Shown here: in pieces, positions 55,972 to 64,000 of the stretch
Layout: each line of letters starts with the position of its first letter
Position numbering within the stretch: position 1 is the first letter of the stretch
Origin: DASPKX01 sp035627835
GTDB taxonomy: Bacteria; Verrucomicrobiota; Verrucomicrobiia; Limisphaerales; SXQI01
Direction of reading: 5' to 3'
NCBI GenBank assembly: GCA_035627835.1
Contig: DASPKX010000025.1
Location: forward strand, 12,470-76,469
DNA: 64,000 nt
Program-made: the position numbers and the translations under genes
The notes under the pieces: generated by a model
The model's input: only the letters and a program-made list of their open reading frames with translations
What the model was told of the DNA's origin: nothing
The model's database searches: none

Positions 55972-56853
55972 CTATTCTTTCTCGGATTGGCTGGAGCTGG
56001 AATCCTTGTCTGCCGAGCTTGAACCTTGCTCAGAGCCGGACGCGCCCCCCTGGGCAATGGGGTGATCCAGCGAAGGCCACTTGTCCTTCGTGAAGCCGGG
56101 ATCCTTCGCCAACTGATCCTTTGTGGCGTTCATGACGAGGTGTTTTTCGCCCGGACGCGGCTTGAAGGCGTTGACTGGAAGAGCAATGTATTTCTCCCCA
56201 ACACCAAGCAAACCGCCTGCGCTCATGACCGCATAGGCGATCTTCCCGTTCTTGGGATCGAAGACGAGATCTTCGATGCGGCCGAGCCGCTCGCCCTGCA
56301 TGGATTGAACTTCCATGCCAATGTACTTGCTGGCCTTGTTAACGTCACTCACCTGCTTTGTGAGCTGGTCATCAGACACCTTGACCTGGTTAGGATCGAG
56401 CTTGGTCGCTTGAGATTTGGTGGAGTTGCCCGACTCCGCTGTGGCGGAAGAGCCTTGAGCATTGGTCGTGGCACTCGATGTGTCCGACTGAGCGCTGCTC
56501 GACGATGTGTCAGAGCTGCTGGTGGAAGTGTCGGAAGGTGTAGCCGTTGCAGCGGAGCTGCTGGTGTCGGTGGAAGTTGTGGAGCTGCTGGTTTCCGTTT
56601 CGCTCACTGCGGCTGCGCCCGTTGCTGTGGAAGTGTCTGTTGAGCTGTCCTCCGAGCTAGCGTCATCGCTGGCGCTGGCCGTGTCTGTGGAGGTTTCCTT
56701 TTCATCTGAGTCACTAGTGGCGGTCGCGGCAGCGGACTCAGTCGATGTGGATTGCTCCGTGCTTGACGATGTGTCGGACTTGGATTCGTCATCAGCAACT
56801 GCGTTGGCCGTAATGGCGCAGGCTGCGATTAAAGCGAGAATGAATTTGTTCAT
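55972..56853 (-). CDS. Secreted PRC-barrel protein with long Ser/Thr/Asp-rich tract
   Basis: ATG 56853 (293 residues) begins a clear signal peptide (MNKFILALIAACAITANAVA); the longer frame from 56937 adds 28 residues before it. Residues about 22-150 are nearly all Ser, Thr, Ala, Asp and Glu, a long disordered tract. A PRC-barrel domain follows (about 175-255): KYIGMEVQSMQGERLGRIEDLVFD, continuing GKIAYAVMSAGGLLGVGEKYIALP. The tail is again Ser/Asp-rich. PRC barrels are small beta domains found in photosynthetic reaction centres, RimM and many envelope proteins of unknown role. Export plus a disordered acidic tract suggests a surface or periplasmic function. It is followed by a strong terminator. 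Confidence 0.85.
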   Translation of the reverse strand: MNKFILALIAACAITANAVADDESKSDTSSSTEQSTSTESAAATATSDSDEKETSTDTASASDDASSEDSSTDTSTATGAAAVSETETSSSTTSTDTSSSAATATPSDTSTSSSDTSSSSAQSDTSSATTNAQGSSATAESGNSTKSQATKLDPNQVKVSDDQLTKQVSDVNKASKYIGMEVQSMQGERLGRIEDLVFDPKNGKIAYAVMSAGGLLGVGEKYIALPVNAFKPRPGEKHLVMNATKDQLAKDPGFTKDKWPSLDHPIAQGGASGSEQGSSSADKDSSSSQSEKE

Positions 56854-57029
56854 AGTATCCCTGTGTGTTCCTCGATGCCCCTGTAACCCTGGGGCTGGTT
56901 GAAGCGCCTTTTGCTTCAGAGGAACTTCGCGCAGCACGAGTGATGGTCAAGGTAAGCAAATCCCCTATTTACATGGGCGGCGCTGAGAGGAGGTCAGCGC
57001 GGCGGATTACTCCCGCACGGGCGTGATGA

Positions 57030-58667
57030 CTACGTGGTGCGAAATCGTTGAGCGATGGGGATTCGGCGGCCGGTCCCGAAGGCGCGGGTGGATACTTTCA
57101 ACCCGGGCGCGGCCTGGCGGCGCTTGTACTCGCTAAAAGTCACTTTGTTGATGACATCGTTCACGACTTGCGGGTCATGCCCCATTCTCACGATCTCAGC
57201 GCGCGTAAGATTTCTGACGACATAGGCGTCCAGGATGGAATCCAAAACATCATACGATGGAAGAGAATCCTGGTCTTTTTGGTCAGGACGCAGCTCTGCG
57301 CTCGGCGGCTTGGTGATGGTGTTCCACGGAATGATTTCCCGCTCGCGGTTGATCCACTTCGAGAGCGCGTAAATATCCGTTTTGAAAACGTCCGCAATGA
57401 CGCCAAGCGCGCCGCACATATCCCCGTAGAGTGTGCAGTACCCGACCGCGAGTTCGCTCTTGTTGCCCGTAGTGAGCACGAGTGAGCCGAACTTGTTGGA
57501 GATGGCCATCAGCGTCATGCCGCGCAAACGCGACTGGAGATTTTCCTCTGCCTCGTTGCGGCGGGTTCCTGCAAAGAGCGGCTGCAATTGCGTTTCCATC
57601 GCAGCAAATGGCTGCTCGATGGGAAGCTCCTCGTAACGGATGCCAAGCGTCGCTGCGAGCTGTTGCGCGTCTTTCAAACTGCCTTCGCTCGAGTAACGGG
57701 AAGGCATCGCTACGCCCATGACGTTTTCAGCCCCGAGAGCTTCAACGGCAAGGACGGCAGTCACGGCGGAGTCGATTCCGCCGGACAAACCGAGGACCAC
57801 TGATTTAAAGCCGCACTTGCGGACGTAATCCCGAACACCAAGTGAGAGAGCTTTGTAGAGCGCTTCGCTTTCATTCTCCCACGGCGTCGCCGCGCCACCG
57901 GCCGCAGAAAGATCCACCAGCAAGGTTTGCTCGGCAAAGGAGAGGCCGCGCGCGAGTTGCTGCCCAGCAGCATCGAGGGCGAGGCTGTTCCCATCGAAGA
58001 TCAGCTCGTCATTCGCGCCGACAAGATTCACCTGAAGGAGTGGAACTCTTTCGTCGCGGGCGACGCGCTCAAGCATGGCAGCGCGTGTGCGCTCTTTGCC
58101 CTGGTGCCAGGGAGAGGCGGATAGATTAAAAATGGCGGTGGCGCCTTGCGCGACCAACTCCTTTACGGGATCGCGACGGTAAAGACGCTCGGGCCAGAAA
58201 TCCTGGTCGTTCCAGATGTCTTCGCAGATGGTGATGCCCAACGAGCGGCCTTTGTAGACGAGCGGCTCAGTCTTGGATGCAGGTTCGAAATAGCGATCCT
58301 CATCGAACACGTCGTAGGTCGGGAGAAGCGATTTATGAACAAGGTGAATGGCTTCACCCTTGTGGAGCGTGACTGCGGAGTTGCGAAGCGGCTTGCCGGG
58401 ACGCTCATTGTTCCAATCGACAAAGCCGACGCAGAGTGGGAACTCCTCCACTGCCGAGCGAACCACGTCAATCGCGTTTAGGTTACGGTTGATGAAGTCG
58501 CTGCGCAGCAGGAGGTCGCGCGGAGGATAGCCGCAGAGGAAGAGTTCAGGGGCGAGAACGAATTCAGCGCCATTCCGGCAGGCTTGCTGATAGGCATCAA
58601 CGAGCTTGTTGGTGTTCCGCTCGAAATCACCAATCGTCGAATTGAGCTGAAGTAAGGCGACTTTCAT
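57030..58667 (-). CDS. nadE: Glutamine-dependent NAD+ synthetase
   Basis: A 545-residue two-domain NAD synthetase that amidates nicotinate adenine dinucleotide with glutamine as ammonia donor. I choose ATG 58667 (MKVALLQLNSTIGDF); the ORF from 58682 adds five residues. The N-terminal nitrilase domain (about 1-255) has Glu in LAPELFLCGYPPRD, Lys in VHKSLLPTYDVFDE, and Cys in GITICEDIWND. The synthetase domain (about 270-545) has the pyrophosphatase loop LGLSGGIDSAV and the substrate region KSELAVGYCTLYGDMCG. It is minus-strand and lies 39 bp downstream of the LytTR regulator. Confidence 0.97.
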   Translation of the reverse strand: MKVALLQLNSTIGDFERNTNKLVDAYQQACRNGAEFVLAPELFLCGYPPRDLLLRSDFINRNLNAIDVVRSAVEEFPLCVGFVDWNNERPGKPLRNSAVTLHKGEAIHLVHKSLLPTYDVFDEDRYFEPASKTEPLVYKGRSLGITICEDIWNDQDFWPERLYRRDPVKELVAQGATAIFNLSASPWHQGKERTRAAMLERVARDERVPLLQVNLVGANDELIFDGNSLALDAAGQQLARGLSFAEQTLLVDLSAAGGAATPWENESEALYKALSLGVRDYVRKCGFKSVVLGLSGGIDSAVTAVLAVEALGAENVMGVAMPSRYSSEGSLKDAQQLAATLGIRYEELPIEQPFAAMETQLQPLFAGTRRNEAEENLQSRLRGMTLMAISNKFGSLVLTTGNKSELAVGYCTLYGDMCGALGVIADVFKTDIYALSKWINREREIIPWNTITKPPSAELRPDQKDQDSLPSYDVLDSILDAYVVRNLTRAEIVRMGHDPQVVNDVINKVTFSEYKRRQAAPGLKVSTRAFGTGRRIPIAQRFRTT

Positions 58668-58706
58668 TCTCCCCGCGCTCAATGTCGCGAAGCCAAGGGG
58701 TGGCCG

Positions 58707-59471
58707 TCAAATCTTACCCAAGAGTTGCTGCAGCTTGTCTTTGTACCCTCGGGTGAGCGTGAGCTTCGTCCCGTTGCGCAAAACGACTGCGTAATCACCG
58801 TGAAAGAGAGGCTCAAGCTCCTTGATGCGGTCGAGGTTCACGATGGTGGAACGGCTGATGCGCAGGAACTTTTCGACAGGGAGGCGCTTTTCGAGGGCGT
58901 TCATGGTTTCGCGGAGGAGGTGGCTTTGCTGGCCGACGTGCAGGCTCACGTAATTGTCAGCGGCCTCAACCCAATCCACGTCGTCGATCTTAAGGAAGAT
59001 CATCTTGCCTTCGGAACGTATGACGAGGCGGTCGGTGGCTCGCGGGCTTTGTCGCACTTCGGAAAGAAGCGCGTTCAGATGCGAGCTGAGGTCGGTGGCT
59101 TTTTCCTGCTTGAGCCGGGAGAGCGCGCGGTTCAAAGCGGTGCGGAAGCGCTCAGCATTGAAAGGTTTTAGAATGTAATCTATCGCGTGGACTTCAAACG
59201 CTTTGAGGGCGAATTGATCATGCGCGGTGACGAAGATGACCAGGGGGAGGCGTTCGAGTTGAAGGGCTTCAATGACGCCGAAGCCGTCCAGCTCGGGCAT
59301 TTGGACGTCGAGCAGAACAAGGTCGGGCTGCAGCTCCTCGATCTTCTCAGCGGCGGTGCGTCCGTCGCTGCATTCCCCGACGATCTCGATGTCGGGCTCG
59401 GCAGAGAGCAACTGGCGCAAGCGCTCCCGCGCCAGCGGCTCGTCATCCGCAAATATAGTTCTAATTTTCAC
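58707..59471 (-). CDS. Response regulator, LytTR type
   Basis: A 254-residue response regulator with GTG start at 59471, overlapping the kinase stop by 4 bp (GTGA). The receiver (about 1-120) has DD at 9-10, phospho-acceptor D55 in LVLLDVQMPELDG, T in IFVTAHDQ, and K in YILKPFNAE. The LytTR DNA-binding domain (about 148-250) has FLKIDDVDWVEAADNYVSLHV and FLRISRSTIVNLDRIKELE, with LTLTRGYKDKL at the end. LytTR regulators usually control cell-envelope, exopolysaccharide or virulence genes. It is the obvious partner of the LytS-like kinase just upstream. Confidence 0.95.
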   Translation of the reverse strand: MKIRTIFADDEPLARERLRQLLSAEPDIEIVGECSDGRTAAEKIEELQPDLVLLDVQMPELDGFGVIEALQLERLPLVIFVTAHDQFALKAFEVHAIDYILKPFNAERFRTALNRALSRLKQEKATDLSSHLNALLSEVRQSPRATDRLVIRSEGKMIFLKIDDVDWVEAADNYVSLHVGQQSHLLRETMNALEKRLPVEKFLRISRSTIVNLDRIKELEPLFHGDYAVVLRNGTKLTLTRGYKDKLQQLLGKI

Positions 59472-60652
59472 GTGTGTTCCGTCTGCAAGACCCGAGCGGA
59501 TTGATATGGGAAAGTGATGCGGACTTCCAGCCCGCCGTTGGGGGCATTCAGGTATTCGAAGGAGCAGCGCTTGCCATAGAGCTGCTCGAGGCGACCGCGC
59601 GTGTTGGAGAGGCCGACTCCCTCGCGGATGCGGCCAGTGGAAGGGAGGCCAGAACCGTTATCACGGACAGAAAGGACGAGATGCTCCCCTGCCCGTTTTG
59701 CGGCGATGTGAACCACACCGGGACGAGCATGCGGTTCGATGCCGTGACGAATAGCGTTCTCGATGATCGGCTGGAGGACGAGGGTTGGCACGTAGGCGTT
59801 CAGAGTGTCGGGATGAATGTCCCAGTGGATGTTGAGGCGCTCGCCGAAACGGGTCTGCTCGATGTGCAGGTAGCGTTTCAGGAAATCGACTTCCTCGCTG
59901 AGTTGGACTTCGTGCGAGCCGGAGCTTTCAAGCGTTTCGCGAAGCAGAAGGCTCAGATGCGAAAGCATGTCGTCAGCGGCGTTTACATCCTTGTGCATGA
60001 GCGCGGAGATCGTGTGCAGGGTGTTAAAGAGGAAGTGCGGATTCAGCTGCATTTGAAGGGCTTGAAGACGGGCGCGGGCGAGGCCCGTCTCGAGTTCGCG
60101 GTTGCGCAGCTCCCGAGCGTGCAGTTCCTGGTAAAAGGTCACGACCTGCGTGACCGAGACGATGATCCAGTAGATCCAAATGTTAAAGATGAAGGTTTTG
60201 GAGACTTCGTTAAACGCCTGGGCGAAGGTGACATTCGCCACGCCAGTGACGGCTTCCCAGCGGCCAACCCAGGCGCGAACGATCATGTAGGCGACGGAGA
60301 AGAGCGCGCTGACTCCGAGGTGAAAAATGGCCACGCGCGCCCATGGGCGGCCAAAGAGAACGAAGCGGCGCGCGAGGTAAATGGTGGGAATGGAAAGCGC
60401 TGCAAAGACGTACCAATCGGCCAGGGACCAGGTCAGCGCCTGGGTGAAGGAATAGGTCCGGCCCGCCTTGGCGCTCGTGTAGTAAAACTGACCGGCGTAA
60501 AGAAGGCCAATTAACGTCCACCCGACCAGAAAGAGAGCGGCGCGGGCGAACCAGGGATTGGCTCGCAGGGCATGGGCTGCTGCAGGTGGCACGGGGGGAT
60601 AAAAGCAAACGCCCTTTGGGCAAGCAATGCCAGAGCGGTTATGAGAGGACAC
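59468..60652 (-). CDS. LytS-like sensor histidine kinase (His_kinase family)
   Basis: A 394-residue membrane kinase. I use GTG 60652, preceded by GAGG at a suitable distance; the GTG at 60685 gives 405 residues, and a GTG at 60592 would also work. Hydrophobic segments: about residues 40-60, 75-95, 110-130 and 155-180, so four transmembrane helices, fewer than in LytS. The phospho-accepting His lies in QLNPHFLFNTLHTISALM (about residue 212), the signature of the His_kinase family (PF06580). The ATPase domain has QPIIENAIRHGIEPH and DNGSGLP, with GVGLSNTRGRL. It overlaps the LytTR gene by 4 bp and the PolX stop by 14 bp, so all three may be one transcript. The signal it senses is unknown. Confidence 0.93.
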   Translation of the reverse strand: MSSHNRSGIACPKGVCFYPPVPPAAAHALRANPWFARAALFLVGWTLIGLLYAGQFYYTSAKAGRTYSFTQALTWSLADWYVFAALSIPTIYLARRFVLFGRPWARVAIFHLGVSALFSVAYMIVRAWVGRWEAVTGVANVTFAQAFNEVSKTFIFNIWIYWIIVSVTQVVTFYQELHARELRNRELETGLARARLQALQMQLNPHFLFNTLHTISALMHKDVNAADDMLSHLSLLLRETLESSGSHEVQLSEEVDFLKRYLHIEQTRFGERLNIHWDIHPDTLNAYVPTLVLQPIIENAIRHGIEPHARPGVVHIAAKRAGEHLVLSVRDNGSGLPSTGRIREGVGLSNTRGRLEQLYGKRCSFEYLNAPNGGLEVRITFPYQSARVLQTEHT

Positions 60653-62408
60653 CGAGCCTCGCGCGCTTCTCGCGCAAAGCCGCACGCAGTTGCAAAAGCG
60701 GCAGGGTGTTTATGACGTCAGCTTTGGTGAGCCAACCCTTCCGGGCAACCCCCGCCCCAAGGCGCAGAAAGCCGGCTTGCTCCACCCGATGGGCGTCGCA
60801 GTTGATGACGCACTTAACCCCTTTGCTCTTCGCGTATTTCCAATGGCGCCAATCCATGTCGAAGCGATTGGGCGTGGCGTTCAGCTCGATCCAGGTGCCG
60901 GTTTCCGCGCAGGCATCAATGATGGCCTTGTGATTGATCCGGTAAGCTTCACGGGAGAGGAGGAGCCGGCCGGTGAGATGGCCGAGCATATGGACGTATG
61001 GGTTCTCGGCCGCGCGAATGAGGCGGCGAGTCATGTCGGCTTCGTTCGAGCTAAAACCATTGTGGATGCTGGCCACGACGACATCCAACCGGGCAAGCAG
61101 GTCGTCGTCGAAGTCAAGTTTGCTCTCGGCAAGGATGTCCACCTCGCTCCCCGACAGGAGGCGGAACTCACTGCCTTCGCTTTCGAATACTTTGTTGATG
61201 CGCGCGATTTCAGTGAGCTGCTCGTGAAGGCGTTCTGGCAAAAGGCCATGCGCCTGAATGGATGATTTTGAATGATCGGTAATGGCCCAGTAACTCAGGC
61301 CGAGCCGGTCCATGAATCGAGCAACCTCCTCGGGAGTTCCTTTGCCATCACTCCAGTTCGTGTGGTTGTGGAGGGAGCCTTTGAGGTCTGTCCATTCCAC
61401 AAGGCGCGGAACTTCGCCCTTCTCAGCAGCTTCGAACTCACCCTGGTCTTCCCGCAGCTCTGGCGGGACGTATGTCAGGTCGAGCGTGGAGTAAATTTCC
61501 TCTTCCGTCGCGCAGGCAACCAACAACGCCGGGTCGCGGGTTTCCTCAGCGGAGCGAAAGAGCCCGTATTCATTGAGCCGAAGGCCGCGTTGGATAGCGC
61601 GCTGGCGCATGACGATGTTGTGCTCTTTGCTGCCGGTAAAGTAGGCCAGAGCAAAAGGGAATTCTTTGTCGGTGACGACGCGCAGGTCCGCTTGAATGCC
61701 GCCCTCCAAGACCACGCTCGCCTTGGTGTCGCCTTTGGCGCTGACGCTGATGACGCCCTTTTGTTGAACGAAGTATTCAATGACGTCCGCGGGAGCTTTG
61801 GAGGATGCGAGAAAATCGATGTCGCCAATGACTTCTTTGTTTCGCCGCACACTGCCAGCGAGGCTGCAGCGAATGACCTCGGGATGCATGCGGAGGCTCT
61901 CGAGGACTGGCTCGGCGACGGCCAAGGCGCTGCTGAGATGGTGCTTGCTTGCGTATTTGCTGCGGAGAGAGATGCCTTCAAGGATGTTGGTCTGCGTCTT
62001 CTCGCCGAAGCCATCCAGGCCGGCGATTTTACTCTCTCTGCACGCCTGCTCCAGAGCTTCGATGCTGGTGATGCCGAGCTTTTCGTAAAGGGCTTTGACC
62101 TTCTTGGGACCAAGGCCGGGGAGCTGAAGGAGTGAGAGGAGCGTGCAGGGAAAAGAGGCTTTGAGTTTCTCGTAATAGTCGAGGCGACCGCTGGTGACTA
62201 GTTCAGTGATCTTCTCCTGGAGAGCGCTGCCGATGCCCTTCACCTCACCGAGACGGCCCTCTTGGACGAGTGTTTCGAGCGACTCGTTCAGGGTTTCGAG
62301 CGCGCGCGCGGCGTTCGAGTAAGCGCGAGTCTTGAAAGGATTTTCGCCTTTCAGCTCCAGCAGCACGCCGATTTCGAGGAGGATTTCTGCCACGCGTTCT
62401 TTGTCCAT
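60639..62408 (-). CDS. polX: DNA polymerase X with PHP domain
   Basis: A 589-residue bacterial family X DNA polymerase. Order: N-terminal helix-hairpin-helix 8-kDa-like region (about 1-150; GIGSALQEKITELV, GLGPKKVKALYEKLG), a palm with GSVRRNKEVIGDIDFLASSK (about 185-204), a further thumb (about 205-320), and a C-terminal PHP domain (about 345-589; LHNHTNWSDGKGTPEE, HMLGHLTGRLL, CVINCDAHRVEQ). The PHP domain has the metal-binding His and Asp residues that supply 3'-5' exonuclease or AP-endonuclease activity in Bacillus PolX. A role in base-excision or gap-filling repair is expected. It lies directly upstream of the kinase-regulator pair. Confidence 0.96.
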   Translation of the reverse strand: MDKERVAEILLEIGVLLELKGENPFKTRAYSNAARALETLNESLETLVQEGRLGEVKGIGSALQEKITELVTSGRLDYYEKLKASFPCTLLSLLQLPGLGPKKVKALYEKLGITSIEALEQACRESKIAGLDGFGEKTQTNILEGISLRSKYASKHHLSSALAVAEPVLESLRMHPEVIRCSLAGSVRRNKEVIGDIDFLASSKAPADVIEYFVQQKGVISVSAKGDTKASVVLEGGIQADLRVVTDKEFPFALAYFTGSKEHNIVMRQRAIQRGLRLNEYGLFRSAEETRDPALLVACATEEEIYSTLDLTYVPPELREDQGEFEAAEKGEVPRLVEWTDLKGSLHNHTNWSDGKGTPEEVARFMDRLGLSYWAITDHSKSSIQAHGLLPERLHEQLTEIARINKVFESEGSEFRLLSGSEVDILAESKLDFDDDLLARLDVVVASIHNGFSSNEADMTRRLIRAAENPYVHMLGHLTGRLLLSREAYRINHKAIIDACAETGTWIELNATPNRFDMDWRHWKYAKSKGVKCVINCDAHRVEQAGFLRLGAGVARKGWLTKADVINTLPLLQLRAALREKRARLGVLS

Positions 62409-62836
62409 AAAACGAGGGTTTCACGATACTGCGAGCGGGCGCAAAAACAACGCCGAGGTTATGGGGCGCGCCTGGTGCGATTGGGCTAGAGAGGAACCTC
62501 CTGCAAGGTCGGGATTATTTTTAATGTGTTTTTGGCCGCTCTGAGTGTGTTTTACGGCCATTTCTGTGTGTTTTCGAATGTGTTTTTGAACGTGTTCCGA
62601 ACGTGCTCGGAAGGTGTTTATGCACGTTGCAAGGTGTTTTTCGCCAAAGCCAAAACGAATCATTGGCTCGAGTGGTTCAAGTGGCTGAGCGCCGCGTTCG
62701 TAGCTAGGGAGAGGCTCAGCGCCTCCCTTTGTAAACGCGCACGAGGTTTGAGGCATTTTCGCAGAGGTTTAAGGTGAGTCCGTGCGCTCTGCCATCTTCC
62801 GGCACCCCCTCTGCAGTTCCTTTGCAGACCCTCCGC
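62409..62836. other. Gap between PolX and the Cys-rich gene
   Basis: 428 bp without a convincing gene. A minus-strand frame at 62421-62756 (111 residues, starting MPQTSCAFTKGG) exists, but its composition is irregular and its middle is a translation of the short repeats at 62525-62649. A weak hairpin, GGGAG...CTCCC, lies near 62708-62728. The repeats are the only strong structure. Confidence 0.6.
62525..62649. repeat. Helically phased array of GTGTTTT-type short repeats
   Basis: Six or more copies of a 12-mer close to TGTGTTTTCGAA or CGTGTTCCGAA begin at 62525, 62546, 62567, 62579, 62591 and 62602, with degenerate copies GGTGTTT at 62613 and 62633. Spacing is 21, 21, 12, 12 and 11 bp, close to one or two DNA turns. 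It sits 117 bp before the polX start (minus strand). Confidence 0.7.
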
Positions 62837-63124
62837 CTACCACTTCCCGGCCGGGCAACGCTCAGCTCTTAGCCAAGTCTTGGCCCGGAGGAAGCACCCG
62901 CAAGCCTTATGGCTGCACCGCCCCCCGGCGAACAACTCGCACCCTTCGCAGATCGCCTTCCGACGCTCGATCTCCGCGTCATCTGCCTTGAGATGGCCGC
63001 CCTCCGCCACGGCCACGACTGAACGCACCACCGCTTTCGTGGCGTTCTTCGCCAGAGCCACCGGCCCTGGCATCTTCCGCTGTCCGCCGAGGCTCACCAC
63101 CTGCCTTCCAATCGGGAACCTCAT
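62837..63124 (-). CDS. Small Cys-rich, probably metal-binding protein
   Basis: A 95-residue protein starting in a 4-bp overlap (ATGA) with the upstream gene's stop, so the pair is translationally coupled. The C-terminal third has a run of cysteines: CEGC (about residues 59-62), then one in GGRCSHKACGCFLRAK, with a final Cys in ERCPAGKW at the end. The spacing, CxxC...C...CxC...C, predicts a zinc or iron-sulfur binding knuckle. The N-terminal part has basic and Ala/Val-rich segments. I recall similar short tails in phage-associated proteins but do not name a family. No function is claimed. Confidence 0.65.
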   Translation of the reverse strand: MRFPIGRQVVSLGGQRKMPGPVALAKNATKAVVRSVVAVAEGGHLKADDAEIERRKAICEGCELFAGGRCSHKACGCFLRAKTWLRAERCPAGKW

Positions 63125-64000
63125 ACCAAAGGAACCTTAATGAAGAACCCAGGCTCCGCCACCATCTCTAGGGACGTTGAGACCTGGCTGAAGTTCGCGC
63201 AAAGCGTCTGGGCGATGTCCACACCACGGCCTGCTGTGAAGGTTCCTGCTGGAGCGTTCCCCGCGTCGAGGGTGCCGGAGGAAATCAGAACAAACTCCTG
63301 GCTAACCTGCTCCTCGTCAGCAAACGACCGCCAGCCAGTCGCGCCATCGTGCAAGAACGGAGTGCAGCCAGGTCCATTGCCGCCCGCTTCACAGCAATCG
63401 GAATCAGCCACACTCGTCGCTTGCACTCGCGCATGCCACACCGTCTTGGTTTCCAAGGCCAGGAACCCACCCATAGACGTGATTTGATCCCTCCATGAGA
63501 GCGGGATCGCCTCTTCCCACCCCTCGGCGAGCTTCACGTTGTAATTCAAACGGCTGCGTGAGGTTCTGATCGCATATCCTCCATCTAGGCAATGGCCGAG
63601 GGTCGCAGTGGTCGCCACCGATATCTGAGTTGTTGCGCTGTCACACGCCCCAGGGACCGAAGACACCAACCCGCCCAGCCCCGAAGGTGGCGTCCCCGTC
63701 CAAAGGATCTTCCACCCCGGATCTGATGTGTCGCAAGGCATCGCTGGGGACGCGGGCCAATCCGGCGTGATCGCTCGATACTCAAAAGACGAAAGACTCG
63801 TGCACTCTAGCTCCCAAGGCAGCATCACCCGCGCGGTCGTCAGGAGGTTCACCGCTTTGACGTACTGATTGAACACCTCAGCGTAAGCGATCGTGTTCGG
63901 CAGCGGCCCCATGCTGAAGGGCTGATCCGGCCGCACACTCTCCGGGAACATGCTGAAGTGGCGGCCGCCGAAAGCCTCAAGGCACAGGTTTTCAAATCGG
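63121..64000 (-). CDS. Unrecognised protein, 5' end outside window
   Basis: The frame is open from 64000 down to the stop at 63121-63123, at least 293 residues. The in-frame ATG at 63951 is not necessarily the start, since coding continues upstream (FENLCLEAFGGRHFS). The protein is rich in Gly, Ser, Thr, Ala and Cys with paired cysteines (DSDCCEAGGNGPGCTPF), and no clear signal or membrane segment is visible in the portion seen. Composition looks like a secreted or structural virion-like protein rather than an enzyme. I do not recognise the family. It overlaps the Cys-rich gene by 4 bp, so the two form a cluster that continues past the right edge. Confidence 0.6.
   Translation of the reverse strand, partial: RFENLCLEAFGGRHFSMFPESVRPDQPFSMGPLPNTIAYAEVFNQYVKAVNLLTTARVMLPWELECTSLSSFEYRAITPDWPASPAMPCDTSDPGWKILWTGTPPSGLGGLVSSVPGACDSATTQISVATTATLGHCLDGGYAIRTSRSRLNYNVKLAEGWEEAIPLSWRDQITSMGGFLALETKTVWHARVQATSVADSDCCEAGGNGPGCTPFLHDGATGWRSFADEEQVSQEFVLISSGTLDAGNAPAGTFTAGRGVDIAQTLCANFSQVSTSLEMVAEPGFFIKVPLV

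Noticed and set aside
56507..56902. A 131-residue plus-strand frame of Val/Glu/Ser repeats
   Set aside because: It is the antisense reading of the Ser/Thr/Asp-rich tract of the PRC-barrel protein.
59474..60514. A 346-residue plus-strand frame
   Set aside because: It is antisense to the LytS-like kinase, which has NPHFLFNTL and ATPase motifs.
61272..62135. A 287-residue plus-strand frame
   Set aside because: It is antisense to DNA polymerase X, which carries GDIDFL and PHP motifs.
62421..62756. A 111-residue minus-strand gene just upstream of polX
   Set aside because: The middle of the frame is simply the translated GTGTTTT-type repeats, and the ends have no recognisable pattern; I treat the region as non-coding.
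1..64000. CRISPR arrays, rRNA, tRNA and insertion sequences
   Set aside because: No direct-repeat and spacer array, tRNA cloverleaf, rRNA segment or transposase was recognised by reading; intergenic gaps are mostly short.

Overview
The window is high-GC, densely coded bacterial DNA. The organism is probably a member of Verrucomicrobiota, perhaps the Pedosphaera/Limisphaera side. I infer this from gene content rather than any marker RNA: a DUF1800/DUF1501 pair, a DUF1592-type cytochrome c/DUF1552 pair, several Gfo/Idh/MocA oxidoreductases, and a very large secreted FG-GAP/LamG protein, a mix typical of the PVC group. No rRNA, tRNA, CRISPR array or insertion sequence was found.

Layout. (1) Bases 1-18857, minus strand: one uninterrupted reading frame of at least 6,285 codons that begins at 18857 and runs off the left edge. 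It encodes a secreted modular protein with an N-terminal signal peptide. Its core is a roughly 950-residue unit (Ig-like domain, seven FG-GAP blades, PPC domains, LamG) repeated three times, followed by CARDB, InlB-type repeat and Calx-beta-like domains. All plus-strand frames in this stretch are shadows. (2) 19.0-23.6 kb: an MFS transporter, a small coiled-coil protein, and a PAS-GAF-PAS histidine kinase broken by a one-base frameshift, followed by its LuxR-type response regulator. (3) 23.7-27.7 kb: a DUF1800/DUF1501 pair. (4) 27.7-31.6 kb: an AddB-like helicase/nuclease, divergent from a MogA/MoaB-type protein. (5) 31.8-35.3 kb: the nitrogen operon glnB-amtB-glnA behind a clear sigma-54 promoter. 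(6) 35.3-40.9 kb: housekeeping and regulatory genes (dtd, a uracil-DNA glycosylase, a superinfection-immunity-like membrane protein, a receiver protein, ispF, a glutamine-amidotransferase-class hydrolase, an NtrC-type activator, a small lipoprotein). (7) 41.0-49.0 kb: an EEP-family protein with an altered catalytic residue, an MsbA-like ABC exporter, a secreted esterase-like hydrolase, an oxidoreductase, a dienelactone hydrolase and a metallo-beta-lactamase-fold protein. (8) 49.3-55.5 kb: a cytochrome c/DUF1552 pair, then an overlapping Gfo/Idh - LmbE deacetylase - NagB-like cluster that looks like amino-sugar metabolism. (9) 55.5-62.4 kb, minus strand: DUF4870, a PRC-barrel protein with a Ser/Thr-rich tract, nadE, a LytS/LytTR two-component pair and DNA polymerase X. 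(10) 62.4-64 kb: a helically phased short-repeat array, a Cys-rich small protein and an unrecognised gene cut by the right edge.

How the parts connect: the nitrogen genes form a self-consistent module (PII sensor, ammonium channel, glutamine synthetase). Their sigma-54 promoter needs an enhancer-binding activator, and the NtrC-type protein at 39.1 kb is a candidate. Secreted enzymes, Tat-type signals and the giant modular protein point to a large envelope and extracellular investment.
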